Source of the DNA: Isochrysis galbana
Taxonomy: Eukaryota; Haptophyta; Isochrysidales; Isochrysidaceae
Direction of reading: 5' to 3'
Length of the DNA stretch: 64,000 bases
Assembly: GCA_018136815.1 (NCBI GenBank)
Contig: CM030933.1
Coordinates: forward strand, 7,776,284 to 7,840,283
In this document: in pieces, positions 18,715-28,488 of the stretch
Layout of the letters: each line of letters starts with the position of its first letter
How positions within the stretch are numbered: the stretch's first letter is position 1
The notes under the pieces: generated by a model
What the model saw: the letters and a program-made list of their open reading frames with translations, nothing else
Database searches by the model: none
What the model was told of the DNA's origin: nothing
Translations under genes and position numbers: made by a program

Positions 18715-19190
18715 AGCGGGTGAGGTCTAGAAAGACAGTAAAAACAGCTGTTTTGGGGGATCAAAAAAAACAGTAAAAAACAATGCGAAAAACAGCGGGG
18801 CAAATATCACAGGGGGCCTTTTCCCCCCGCGCGCGGAAGAAGGAAGAACGCCTCCGCCCGCGCCCCTCCGCACGTGTCGGCTGCTCCTTGTCCCCTCCCC
18901 TCCTGGCGATGTGGCGAGCCGCTCCACCTTCAATCTTCAACCCCAACCCCACGCGCGCGAGCCGATCCGCGCGCGTGGTGGAGAGCGACAGCAAGGGACT
19001 GTGGGTTGGGTCCTAGAGCCCTCTCCGTGGTCTCTCTCAAGAGTTGTCTGCCATTCCGTTCCCCTGGTGTAGCTTGTGCTACACCAGCTTGACTGTTCCC
19101 CCCTTGGGGTTGGTGAGATGTCTGGCCAGGCCTGTGCCTCGTGCTGTCGCACGAGGTCAGTACCGCGGCTTTGTAGGGGCCCAGCCTTGC
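18715..19190. other. Intergenic with a repeat related to 41485-41560
   Basis: GGGTGAGGTCTAGAAA followed by an A-rich stretch (18719-18800) resembles 41487-41560. The remainder (18820-19190) is GC-rich with no supported gene. Confidence 0.4.
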
Positions 19191-19194
19191 GGCT

Positions 19195-19498
19195 TTCCCT
19201 ATGGGATGCGGCTCTGAGCCGACTTGTCACAGCTGTCTGGAGGCCTTGAGTGGTTGGAGGGAGTTGGGGGCTGTGGTGGCCATGCTGGGCATGGTGTCCT
19301 TGCTGGTGTATGGCTGTCAGGGGACGGCTCGGGCCGCGCCTCACGCCTCACGCGCACCTTGGTCGGTGGGGCGCCCTCTCGAGGGCGCTTCGGGTGCGAG
19401 GCGTCGAGCATGGCCCGATCGTCCGTCGCGGCGGGTGGGGCGGCAGGAGGGGAGGGGAGCGGCACGCGCTCCATGACCCTATCGTTTTAACGATAGTT
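19195..19498 (-). mobile_element. Hairpin-headed element with a rewritten stem
   Basis: The 5' end on the minus strand is the palindrome AACTATCGTTAAAACGATAG (19498-19479) followed by GGTCATGGAGCGCGTGCCGC. The stem CTATCGTT/AACGATAG shares almost no sequence with the common CTAAG/CTTAG stem, yet is perfectly paired, and the ATG is in the same place. The body has a run of short repeats; the 3' end is not defined. Confidence 0.6.
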
Positions 19499-19837
19499 GG
19501 CGGCGAGGAGAGATTAGCGCTCTTGGGCCCCTATTCACGAGGCCCCCCCCCCCCCGCGCGTTGCTTTTACCCGAAAGGGGTTTTCCTCCAGCGTGGACTC
19601 GAGGAGAGGACGTGCTGGGGTGCGCGGGGTCGGTGCGTGCACTGGGGGGAGGACAGATATCGAGGGTAGGGGGCAGTGCCCCCTCCCCCCGGTAGCACTC
19701 GGACACCTGGCTCGTCAGGCATGGCGGGATTCCGGGACGGAAAAGTTGTGTCCAACTAGCTAGTGGGGTTGGCTAGGATATAACATTAATTATTTTTTTC
19801 GTGCCCCCCCATGGGCGAACTAAGTATAAACTTAGTT
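19499..19837 (-). mobile_element. Fused ends of two short elements
   Basis: 19520-19795 matches the 3' half of the 0.87-kb elements at 29627 and 46511, ending CTAGGATATAACATTAATTA and a T run. It is joined directly to a minus-strand 5' end with hairpin (19837-19818) and the G-run/GCACG block. The junction looks like an internally deleted copy that keeps the first 40 and last 270 bases. Confidence 0.55.
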
Positions 19838-20059
19838 CTCCGATGCAGAGTAGATATCGGGACCCCGATGTGAGTGAGTTGAGAGCAAGTGTGGAAGGGA
19901 GAAGGGAGAAGGAGAAGGAGAAAAGTCGTAAGAGTAAGAGTATCATTCTGAATTATAGGTAGATAGAGCATTCTATGAACTATGATAGAACTATGATGAA
20001 TGATGAGTATGACGTTGTGTGGTAGTTGCTGCAGCCGCGCGCAGCTTCGTTGTGTGGCC

Positions 20060-20140
20060 ACTGTGCGGAGAATAGCTGATATTAGCTCTCTGAATGAAGT
20101 GTAGAATAGCTGATATTAGCTCTCTGGAGTGTGTAAGCTG
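20060..20140. repeat. Short tandem repeat GAATAGCTGATATTAGCTCTCTG
   Basis: Two units of about 36 bases, starting near 20070 and 20113, each holding GCTGATATTAGC, an imperfect palindrome. No gene in the surrounding 19850-20200; it is AT-richer than the average. Confidence 0.6.
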
Positions 20141-20224
20141 ATGTGAGTTACAAATACTAGTTGTAGCCCTAATTTCCCCGTTAGCTGACGAGCTGACGCA
20201 CCATCACTGGCGGCAGCCAGGCGC

Positions 20225-20683
20225 GATGCGGCAGGCCTACGGCTGCCTGCTGCCTGCTGGAGCCCCCGCGCTCCTTGGAGGCTCCGAGGCTCCTTCCTGG
20301 AGACCAGTTCAGGGGGCAGAGGAGGTTGGGTCTGGGCCCAGGCCTCCCGTGCGACTCCGCTCGTTGGCGCTCCTGAGCATCAATCAGGGGCCCCCATGCT
20401 GCACCTGTTTGCCTATCGACCAGGGGGGGAGGAGGGCTTGGAGCTTGGAGCGATGGGCTGGCCACGCCGGATCAGGACGCGCGATCCAGGCGAGCCTGTG
20501 GGGAGCGAGGAGAGTGGGTCAGTAGGTCAGCAGGGCAGTGTGCTCCTGCTCCTGGCAAGCCATAAGGCGTGCTAGGAGGGTGGGTGGTTCCTCCCCCACG
20601 GCACGGGAGGAGTGGAGAGAGGGGGGGGCTCGTCGCTCGTGCGCCTCCCTTGGCCCCTGGGCGAACCAAGCATAAACTTGGTT
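20225..20683 (-). mobile_element. Short hairpin-headed element (B subfamily)
   Basis: The 5' end on the minus strand is the hairpin AACCAAGTTTATGCTTGGTT (20683-20664), a C-G for T-A exchange on both sides of the stem relative to the standard form. Then CGCCCAGGGGCCAAGGGAGG and the shared body (GGAGGAACCACCCACC, GGTCGATAGGCAAACAGGTG) down to GCAGGCAGC. The ATG after the hairpin is mutated here. Confidence 0.65.
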
Positions 20684-20689
20684 TGAGCC

Positions 20690-21250
20690 GGTGCACACGT
20701 TTAAGGTTTAAGGGGTTTTTTTGACCTCGGGCGAGTTGCCGTTCGACCCGTAGTATATGAAGTGAGGGATATTGGGAATGTGAAGAAGAAGAACATGAAC
20801 ATGCACACGCCCTCAATCACTCACTGCAACGATTCTAACGTTGTCTTTCGTTCCTCTACCTTCCCCTTTCGGATGGCAGCCATTTGCGGGAAGAAAGGAC
20901 ATGGAAGCATAAGAGACGCGCGTCCGGTTATCATAGCATGATCAGTACCCAGTCTTTTGCACATGGCACGTGAACATATCGAAAGATCTGCAAGTGGTCG
21001 GTTGTGCACCGATCATCATTCTTCCGCAATGGCCTTAGCAGTACTGTCCGCCAAGCCAGAACTAGCGGCCGAAACGCTCGCAATAAGACCCCAATGCTTC
21101 ACAACCGCCAGAGACGCATCACCGCATGCATGCTCTTGGCAGCATCTTCAACCACGACTGGTCCTTCCTTCGACAGGAGCCCAACAAAGCACCATTGCTT
21201 CAAACTGCGCCTCTGAGCCGTATGCGCAACATAACATAAGCATCAAAGAC
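20690..21250. other. Intergenic, nothing recognised
   Basis: Short overlapping frames on both strands without motifs. It separates short-element debris from the mL54 gene. Confidence 0.4.
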
Positions 21251-21257
21251 CGCACAC

Positions 21258-21938
21258 CTATTTCTTCGCTCGCAAGGCATTGTGCTGCTTTATCCTTGCC
21301 TTAGCGTAGCCGCGAAGTAGCCAGCGGGCTTCGTCATGTGTTAGTGAGTCTGGTCCATGAGCCTCTGCTTTGGCCTGTGGACAAAATGGAGAAAAGTACA
21401 GGGAGATCCGGACGGCGTGAGACGGGGAGACGGTCAGGCACCGGAGCATGGTGATGGAACGTCTACAGACGACTGAGAGGCTTGCATTGCCGAACCCGAC
21501 CCTGACACGCATGAGCAGCAGCGGTCTCCCTCTGGGTGCAGCAGATGGGAGGGTAGCACGTACCACCAGTTCGTCGTACCCAGGTTTTGGAATGTGGCTG
21601 AAAGAGGAGCGTGCGCGACGGGTTAAAGTGAGCGGTCAATGCAGCGCAGCAAATGCCGGCCATGAGTCGCCTCGGCTCACGCCTGCGGGGTGCGCGCCGT
21701 GGGCCAGAGAGGGCTGCATGGAGTGCAGGGCTTCACACATGGTCCACAGCCAGTCGGGGTACTCCTCGTCTGGCTTAATGGTTGGGTCCTCGCCGTCCTT
21801 GAGGATGTTGCAGCCGCGCACGACGTTGGACGCGCCGGGTGCGCTCACCGGCGCTGCGCTCTCCACCGGCTTCGCCTTCTTCGCCAGGCCGCGCGAGAGG
21901 GCGACCAGCCGGCGCGGCGCGAGCCGAGAGGCCAGCAT
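21258..21938 (-). CDS. MRPL54: Mitochondrial large-subunit ribosomal protein mL54
   Basis: Two exons, 21938-21681 and 21374-21258, joined phase 0 across a 306-base GT-AG intron: 124 residues. An Arg/Leu-rich presequence (MLASRLAPRRLVALSRGLAK) suits mitochondrial import. The core APGASNVVRGCNILKDGEDP with KPDEEYPDWLW is the family hallmark (G-x-N-x-L-K ... D-x-EYPxWLW), and the C-terminal helix LTHDEARWLLRGYAKARIKQ is typical of the end of mL54. mL54 is a mitoribosome-specific protein of the large subunit. The start codon lies 153 bases from that of TBCC on the other strand, so the two probably share a bidirectional promoter. Confidence 0.88.
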
Positions 21939-22091
21939 CGCGGCGCGAGGGCGGCGATTTTTGTTTTAAAGGTGTCTTTCTAAGTGAGAAGAGTGGGGGG
22001 GGGGGTGGGGGGGTGGGGGAGAGAGCGGAGAGAAGAGACAGAGGGAGGGAGATCGGCGGCGCCGCCCAGGTCAACAGCGGGGCCGTTGGCG

Positions 22092-23135
22092 ATGTCCGAC
22101 ACCGACGCCGAGCGCACCGCTGCCGCACGGCGGGCAATGGACGAGCGGATGGCGGCGCGGGCGAGGGAGGTGGAGGAGCGGCGCGCCGCGCGCCTCGAGG
22201 CGGCTGAGCACTCGGGAGCCCGCGCCGTCCCTCAGTTTGAGGCAGAGTTTGGCGTGGCGCACGCCGAGGCGGTCGCAGAATGCGAACAGCTCTCTGCGCT
22301 CTCAGCAGCGGACGCGGAGAAGCTGGAGGCGTGCGCCGGGATGATGAGCGCGCTTCACGCAATGATTGCTAAGGTCGCCACTATCCTGCCCACTGCCATA
22401 CTCGAGTCCTCTACGCGAAAAGTTGAAGAGCTTGAGGGCAGGCTCAAGGCGCAGCGCGAGCGGCTCGCCCCCAAGAAGAAGTTTGCATTCCGCAATCGGT
22501 CCAAGGTAGGCGGCGCGCCTGGGGCCGATATCGCGGCCGCGGCGGCTGCAGCCTCGGCAGCGCCGACTGCGGTGACTAGGGACGCCACGACGGATCGGCA
22601 TATCGATGGGTTCACTGCTGGGCTTGCCAACATGGCAGGGCTCCGCGAAGCTGTCGATACGCAGCTCACGCGCCCAGCTGGTGAGGACGCTTCCACAAAC
22701 TTTTGCCTTGATGAGCTCAAAAGATGCGAAGTGCGCCTGCTATCTTCCTGCCGTGCTCTATACCTGCGCAAGCTCGAGGGCTGCACTGTTCTTGCAGTGC
22801 CTGTAGCGGGCGCAATCTACGTTACCGATTGTCTCGATTGCACACTCGTCATCGCATGCCGGCAACTGCGAATGCACACGTCGCGCAACTGCACCATCTA
22901 TCTTCATGCAGCCTCGAACCCCATCATCGAGAATTGTGATGGCTTCCGCTTTGCACCCTACCCGTCTCTGCCTCCAGCTCTGCGAGGCGCGCTCAGCGCA
23001 GCTGGACTACAAGCCGATGCCAACTTGTGGGACAAGGTGGACGACTTCAACTGGATCAAAACGCAGCAAAGCCCGCACTGGTGCATAGTGTCAGATGAAG
23101 AGAGGCGTGGTGACTTCGACTGGACGGTTCAGTGA
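22092..23135 (+). CDS. TBCC: Tubulin-binding cofactor C
   Basis: A single exon of 347 residues. The N-terminal third is a charged helical bundle (RRAMDERMAARAREVEERRA onward), as in the TBCC N-domain that contacts tubulin. After an Ala-rich linker (about 165-180) comes the C-CAP/TBCC beta-helix with SCRALYLRKLEGCTVLAVPV, GAIYVTDCLDCTLVIACRQL and RMHTSRNCTIYLHAASNPII. This includes the conserved QLR with the catalytic Arg that stimulates GTP hydrolysis on beta-tubulin during heterodimer release by cofactors D and E, and SxPIIE...FAPY. I chose the Met at 22092 because the residues upstream are low complexity and non-conserved. It is divergent with mL54, with a CCGAC-rich, G-run-rich gap between them. 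Confidence 0.93.
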   Translation: MSDTDAERTAAARRAMDERMAARAREVEERRAARLEAAEHSGARAVPQFEAEFGVAHAEAVAECEQLSALSAADAEKLEACAGMMSALHAMIAKVATILPTAILESSTRKVEELEGRLKAQRERLAPKKKFAFRNRSKVGGAPGADIAAAAAAASAAPTAVTRDATTDRHIDGFTAGLANMAGLREAVDTQLTRPAGEDASTNFCLDELKRCEVRLLSSCRALYLRKLEGCTVLAVPVAGAIYVTDCLDCTLVIACRQLRMHTSRNCTIYLHAASNPIIENCDGFRFAPYPSLPPALRGALSAAGLQADANLWDKVDDFNWIKTQQSPHWCIVSDEERRGDFDWTVQ

Positions 23136-23492
23136 TTGAGGGGGGCCACCCGCTTCTCTGGGTTCTCGTTTGTCTGGCGGCGGGCCCTCTCGTGTGGAGT
23201 ATGACGGGGTACCTACAATCAAAGAGCCATCAGTCCAGAATACTGCGTTAAGCCATTCCTTTGTTTCAGCAAGAGACCGAGGTCTTCCTCTACTGGTGTG
23301 TGCGATGCCACACTGCTTTCAAGTGACCTCGAAGGAAGTGCTTGCTGCTCGAAAGTAGGTGCGAGCTGCCAGCCGTTGTGCGCTTTGTTGTACATGCTTG
23401 TGGTTGTGGCTTTGGCTGGTGGCTGCGCCGGCAGTGTGTACCCATCCGCGTATGCATGGGGACTATGGACTATCATTGCAAGCGTCCGATAG

Positions 23493-23651
23493 CGCACGAC
23501 GCCGATTTTCAACGCCTACCCCGACTACTTCCTCTTCTCTGGCTCCTACAACTTCACTCGCACACCTCGATTGGGCAGCGCGAGAGCGGCTGCAATTCAA
23601 TCAACGTTGCAACGGCTCTATGCTGGCGGTGCTGTGCGCTTATACTTTTAA
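23493..23651 (+). CDS. Possible terminal exon of an unrecognised protein
   Basis: After an AG at 23491-23492 a frame reads RTTPIFNAYPDYFLFSGSYN and on to LQRLYAGGAVRLYF*, 52 residues with aromatic-rich, protein-like composition. The same frame is open upstream (MLVVVALAGGCAGSVYPSAY, 23395-23492) and stopped by the TAG that would form the acceptor, so either this is a separate terminal exon or the TAG is a disabling mutation. I cannot place an upstream exon or a family. Confidence 0.3.
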   Translation, partial: RTTPIFNAYPDYFLFSGSYNFTRTPRLGSARAAAIQSTLQRLYAGGAVRLYF

Positions 23652-23779
23652 GTTATCGCTTAAGTGGAACCCAGCCAAACTAAAGCTCGAGCTTAGATTA
23701 CACTCTCTCACTCTCAACTAGCATTGACCAATAACGTTGCGGGTAGGGGGAGTCCGTCCCAGCGCCCTGAGAGGGCCGG

Positions 23780-24650
23780 CCGGTTTCCCCCTTAAGACTG
23801 TGAATATATTAGCCTAATATCTAGATAATAGGCAATGTTGAGGCTATTAGGATTATCATCATAGATAGTAATAGCTCTTGAGCACTATTACTATCTATGA
23901 TATTAGTTGAGGGCCTCAAATATATTAATACCATAGATAATGGATAATGGATAATGGCGGCGTCCAACCGTGCTTGCCATCGGACCAATAAGTATTGCGG
24001 CTCCCCTTGCCCCTTGCCCCTTGGACGAGCCCTAGCCGCTTGGCCACGATATGGTCCACCTCATGGAGGAGATCCTCGCTCGGCACCACGCTTCTTGCTC
24101 GGCATCGGGCTGTACTCTGTGTTGCCGTCGGCCGTCGGCTGTCGAGTTGTCGGGCCAAGGGGGGGGAACGGAAAAAAAGGCGGTGGAGATGGAGATGGAG
24201 AAGAGTGGTCTCTTTTATACATATAAATATTGAACAGACAAAGTGTAGGCGGGAAGAAAGGGAGGAGGAGCAGGAACAAGAGAATAAAAGAAGAAGGAAG
24301 AAGGAAAGAACTGTAGAGTGTGGAAGTGTGGAACGTGGAACGCGGCTGAACGACCGACCGACCGAACCGACATCTAGCTACACACATAGATAGACACATC
24401 AAAAGACACCTACCTACAAAGTGCAAAATGTGTTGTATTCATTATATTGTATATTGTAGTAGTATTAGTATCGGTATCGGGCGCCGCGACTTTTTTGATA
24501 CCCCCTATTATCTGCATAATACTGATAATAAGAATAATAGGTTGAGGAAGGACGCTATTACTATCTATGATATTAGCTGCCGGCACTATTACTATCTATG
24601 ATGATAGCTGAAGTGGACTATTAGGGTCTAACATCATAGCTCTGAATCAA
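23780..24650. repeat. AT-rich blocks with repeated TATTACTATCTATGAT dyads
   Basis: 23810-23940 and 24470-24650 carry CATAGATAGTAATAGC and its inverse GCACTATTACTATCTATGAT several times, along with (T/C)TATTAGG runs. The dyads within each block face each other and could form hairpins; the block is duplicated 650 bases apart. It resembles the ends of small inverted-repeat elements. Between them (23950-24420) is purine-rich DNA with no supported gene. Confidence 0.5.
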
Positions 24651-25365
24651 ACCTATTCACAGTCTTATTCCCCCTCTCGCCCCCCGGAATCCCCCGATGG
24701 TCCGTTTCGGCCGAAGGCCCGTCTCAGCCGCCCTCTCCCCTGCCGTCCCCTTTCGGCATTCCCCGAGAAGCACTGCCCCGACGCCGCCGGGGGAGGCCCC
24801 TCTGCTTTCCAGACACAGCCCCCGGGTCCCCCCTCCTTGTTTCTTACCCACCCCGCCCTGTTTACTCCCTTGAATGTTTCCGCGCCCCCCTCACGTATAG
24901 TCTTACCCCTTTCCCCGCCACGCTTTCCGCCCCCTTGTCCGACGCCTGCGAGCCCCAGTCCTGTGATGCTTCCGTCTGCCGCCCCCAGTCATGTGTTGTG
25001 CCTCCGGTCGGTCCGCCGGCGGCTGTGCAGTGGCTGCAGCTGCTGGGCAGCTGGAGTCGAGCGAGGAGGCGGAGAAGGAGGAGTTGCTCTCGTTGGCGTG
25101 CTCGCTGCTGGACAAGCGTGTTCTCCTCCTCTTCCTGCTCCTCTTGAGCAAGGCGCAAGGCCAGAGAGCAGGAGAGCGCGAGGAGGTCATGGATGCCCGT
25201 GCGGATGCGCGCATGCGCGCGCCGAGGAGAGCGTCGCGCCACGCCGCCAAAGAGTACATTCTTCGCGAATGCGAATGGCGAATGGCCACTCACTACTCAC
25301 TACACGGCGGAGATTAATAGTGCCTTCATCAAACTACTACTAGCAGAAGTTCCCCTCGCCGCCGC
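24650..25365. other. Intergenic with an unassigned coding-like stretch
   Basis: 24990-25320 is open on both strands. The plus frame (LESSEEAEKEELLSLACSLL to AKEYILRECEWRMATHYSL) has a helical, charged look, but I see no family, start or splice context. Reported as unresolved. Confidence 0.3.
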
Positions 25366-25369
25366 GCCT

Positions 25370-25745
25370 CGGCGGATGGGTGATTTCGACGAGGGTTCGG
25401 GGCGCGGCCTGCCCGATTGGCGTAACCATTGGGGTGGGACTTGTGACTTGTGTATTTGTATTTGGTATCTGGTGGGGTCCCCCATCCGGATGGATAGTCG
25501 AAAACGGGCACGCAGCGCGCCCGCCATCGGTTCGAAGTTGGGCTCTCCGGGCCTCCCTCGGCGACGGCTCAACATTATTCAATGGGCTCGCCGGATGGGT
25601 GATTTCGACGAGGGTTCGGGGCGCGGCCTGCCCAATTGGCGTGACCATCCGGGTGGGACCTGTGTATTTGGTATCTGGTGGGGTCCCCCATCCGGATGGA
25701 TCGTCGAAAACGGGCACGCAGCGCGCCCGGTCTAGACTTGAAGTT
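25370..25745. repeat. Two tandem units of a GGGTGATTTCGACGAGGGTT repeat
   Basis: Units 25377-25565 and 25592-25740 share GGGTGATTTCGACGAGGGTT, GCGCGGCCTGCCC, GGTCCCCCATCCGGATGGAT and GTCGAAAACGGGCACGCAGC. A third, diverged copy lies at 50835-51010, and the same sequence is the insertion target of the hAT at 6841-8196. The second unit is shorter by about 20 bases (no TTGTGACTTGTGTATTTG). Confidence 0.75.
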
Positions 25746-25799
25746 GAGTTTTTCAAGCTTTTGCGATTTCAGTGTCTTTTATCTTTTTTTGATTACGTT

Positions 25800-25942
25800 T
25801 TGTTGTGGGGGCGCCCAAAGGGACGCGGTCGCTTCGCCATTGATTGCTCCATGAGGACTGGTGGGGGCCCCTCGGCGGGGGGCCCGAAGGAGAGGGGAGT
25901 CGCCGCGGCGCGCTCCATCGCGACCAAGTATAAACTTAGTTG
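25800..25942 (-). mobile_element. 5' fragment of a hairpin-headed LINE (A subfamily)
   Basis: Minus-strand hairpin AACTAAGTTTATACTTGGT (25941-25923, one G-T pair), then CGCGATGGAGCGCGCCGCGG, the ORF1 start. The fragment ends after about 140 bases. Confidence 0.6.
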
Positions 25943-26443
25943 ACGGCAGCGTCGACAAGGACCGGTGCAGTGAAAGCGGGCAATCCGTGCGCAATCTGAT
26001 CGGTAGTAAAAATGCGCTCTTTATCTTTATTGTAGCTCAACTAAACCATTCATTACTTACGTTGGAACTCCACTGCGGTCCCTCGTCCTAAAGCTATTGG
26101 TGCAGAGCGAGCATGAGTTCCAAGACCATCCCCCCAACACACCCTGCTCCTTAATGGAGAAGAATGCCGGTGTCTCGCTCTTACACTCGTGCAAACCGCA
26201 GCGCGGCCACTCGCAGAGCAGAACATACAAAAGAACCGGTGTCCATGCCTAATCTCTAACATGGATTTGGGTGGAGCCTGCGTGAGAGCCCCCACGCGCG
26301 AAAGAGGTTGCACACTGTTGATCGACTGAGCGTGACGGAGTGGAGTAGAATCACATCCAAGCTCGTCGTCCTCTTGATCTACAAGGTTGAAAGGCATTGA
26401 ACAAGGTTGGAGGGCATCACAAGGAACCTAAGGCAAGGCCTCC

Positions 26444-27300
26444 TCAAAAGTAATCGGTGCCAAAGAGCTGCTTGTCGAACTCCTTCTTCGCTGTGGCCCG
26501 GCGGACGGGGCGAACGGAGGGCTCGCCATTCTCTGTCCCCACGGTGACAACAGGCCTTTCAAGTCGTGTAGCGTAAGGTGGTTCAATGACAGCCCGTTGC
26601 GCAGGCGTCATAGATGCAACTCCCTGAAGAAAACACGAGCCGGGGCGTGCAAGTAAGCCCTCACGAGGCTCCCATATCGTGGGCCGTGAAGCTGACGAAG
26701 CGTGAGGGAAGGGGGCCGGGACAGCATGACTCAGGCNNNNNNNNNNNNNNNNNNNNNNNNNNNNNNNNNNNNNNNNNNNNNNNNNNNNNNNNNNNNNNNN
26801 NNNNNNNNNNNNNNNNNNNNNNNNNNNNNNNNNNNNTCTGTGATGCGTGAGAGGACGCTTGGTCGGTCCTGCATGTAGAGCTTGCCCGCTGTTCGGCGCA
26901 CTTGCGCCATGGGATTCGTTTCAGCGTAGTCGACCGCCATGATGTATTCCATGCAGAGGTAGGCGAGGGCGGCCTGCTCTCCAATGTATCTGGTCTTTGG
27001 GACTGGGATCTTGTCGTACTCGTCGGAGTAGTCGCCGACGAGCATGAGGGTTGCCTTGCACCAACGGCCCATGTATGGCTCGATGAGTGCCCACATCGAC
27101 GGGTAGCGTTCCTTGGCCAGATCCACGCGGAAGTCTCCACATCCACGGCCCATGCCAGAGGCTGTGACGAGCAGCATCGCCAGGATGGCGCCGCCCATGC
27201 CCTCCTCCATGTGTTCGCAGAACCTGAAGGCTGGGGTGCGGATCTCCTCGTAGGTGCGCTGACCAAGTCGCTTGGCGATGTAGACAAAGTACTGGCCCAT
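26444..27300 (-). CDS. Uncharacterised conserved protein of the MGQYF type, broken by an assembly gap
   Basis: Minus-strand start at 27300, MGQYFVYIAKRLGQRTYEEI, open to the gap at 26836. It holds EGMGGAILAMLLVTASGMGRG, a GDF, and YMGRWCKATLMLVGDYSDEY. Proteins with this order (MGQYF start, a hydrophobic Leu/Ala helix, then GRW...VxVGDYxxE) are known as an uncharacterised group in fungi, protists and large DNA viruses; that is recollection, not a search. After the gap an exon ends at 26665, a 41-base GT-AG intron follows, and the last exon 26623-26444 reads VASMTPAQRAVIEPPYATRL to FGTDYF*. The reading frame across the gap cannot be checked. A CACGCCGTGCGC tandem repeat array begins about 60 bases upstream of the start. 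Confidence 0.6.
26737..26836. other. Assembly gap (100 N)
   Basis: Exactly 100 N inside the MGQYF-type gene. A round 100 usually means unknown length, so residue counts across it are unreliable. Confidence 0.98.
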
Positions 27301-27364
27301 GTCGAAAGGAGCGAGGAGGGTTGTGGAGGAGGAAGAGGAGAGTGAAGCGGAGGGGAGGACCCCG

Positions 27365-27740
27365 GAGTTTCGCCAGATGCGTGTGGATCGGTCCCCCCTG
27401 CGGGGGCGCCGTGCGTGTGCATGGAAGTTTCCGCACGCCGTCATGGATGCGCATAAGAGTTTCGGCAGGCGCACGCCGTGCGCAAGATGAGTTGCAATCA
27501 CATGTCGCCAGATGCGCATCGGCCCCCCCCCGCGGGGCGCCGTGCGTGTGCATGGAAGTTTCCGCGCGCCGTCACGGATGCGCACAAAGGGTTTCGGCAG
27601 GCGCACGCCGTGCGCAAGATGAATTGCAATCACATGTCGCCCCAGATGCGCATCGCCCCCCCCCCCTGCGTGGGGCGCCGTGCGTGTGCATGGAAGTTTC
27701 CGCACGCCGTCCAAAAGGGTTTCGGCAGGCGCCGTGCGCA
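27365..27740. repeat. Three tandem units of about 130 bases with GCACGCCGTGC palindromes
   Basis: Units start near 27403, 27536 and 27671 with GGCGCCGTGCGTGTGCATGG, continue AAGTTTCCGCACGCCGT, GGTTTCGGCAGGCGCACGCC and AGATGAGTTGCAATCACATG. The modules at 1-300 and 46080-46370 are diverged relatives (they share TTGCAATCAC and GCGCCGTGCGTGCGCAT). The array lies between the MGQYF gene start and an LTR that begins at 27747. Confidence 0.75.
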
Positions 27741-28488
27741 TGATGATGTCGCATTCATCTTAGATGATGCGATTTCCAGGCTCTTGTTTCCAGGTCCTTC
27801 GCCGTGCGGCCACACGGTGAAGCTCAGGTACATCTAGGTTGGTAGGGTTCGTCCCTAGCGACCTAGAATTCGGGTTCTCGTTTCGTTCCTTCTAGCCTGT
27901 TTGTCAGGTCTAGATTCCAGGTTTCCTCCTTTCGGGTAATCTTGACTCAAAGGAGCCAGGTCGCCTGTCACTCGCTGCGCGCTTGTCTCAGGCTCTCGGG
28001 GTGCCTTCAGGATGCTTATTTAGCTTCTTGCAAGGCTTGTCGTTTCTTGTTGGGTTCCGGTTCTTTCTTGGGGCTTGCTAACTTTCGTTGTCGTCCAGGC
28101 CTGTTCTTCGTAGGTTCTGCTTGGCCTGGTTAGGGTTTCGTTGCCTTCCCGCGTTTGGCGTTCGCGTTGGCGTTCGGAAATTTCCTCTCACATTCCCTAG
28201 GTCCGCTACCCTTGGCTTGTAGGTCCTTGCTTCTTTCTTCTCGGTCAAGGTTTTTGGCGAGCGAGTCGGTTGCTCTATCCGCTCGAGATTTGAGGTTTAA
28301 TTTGCCATCTCCCCTTGGAGATCGGTGTAGGTTCGCTTCTTAGGTGAGGGAATCTTTCCCCTTGATGCAAGTTACATGCAAGCCCTTGGCCCCTTTGGTG
28401 TTTCTTCCCCTTGGTTGCTACTCAGGGTTGTTCGTTAGAAGCGTCTAGAAGGTTCACGCTCAACGGCAAGATTTATTCGGTCGTGAAG

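Noticed and set aside
24837-25343. 168-residue frame before the tandem repeat
   Set aside because: No conserved motif, overlapping frames on both strands; kept only as unresolved.
27365-27740. CRISPR-like array of regularly spaced repeats
   Set aside because: Units are about 130 bases with no separate spacers, and the genome is eukaryotic.
26614-27741. Frames reading through the N gap
   Set aside because: Residues across 100 N are meaningless; only the parts on either side are used.
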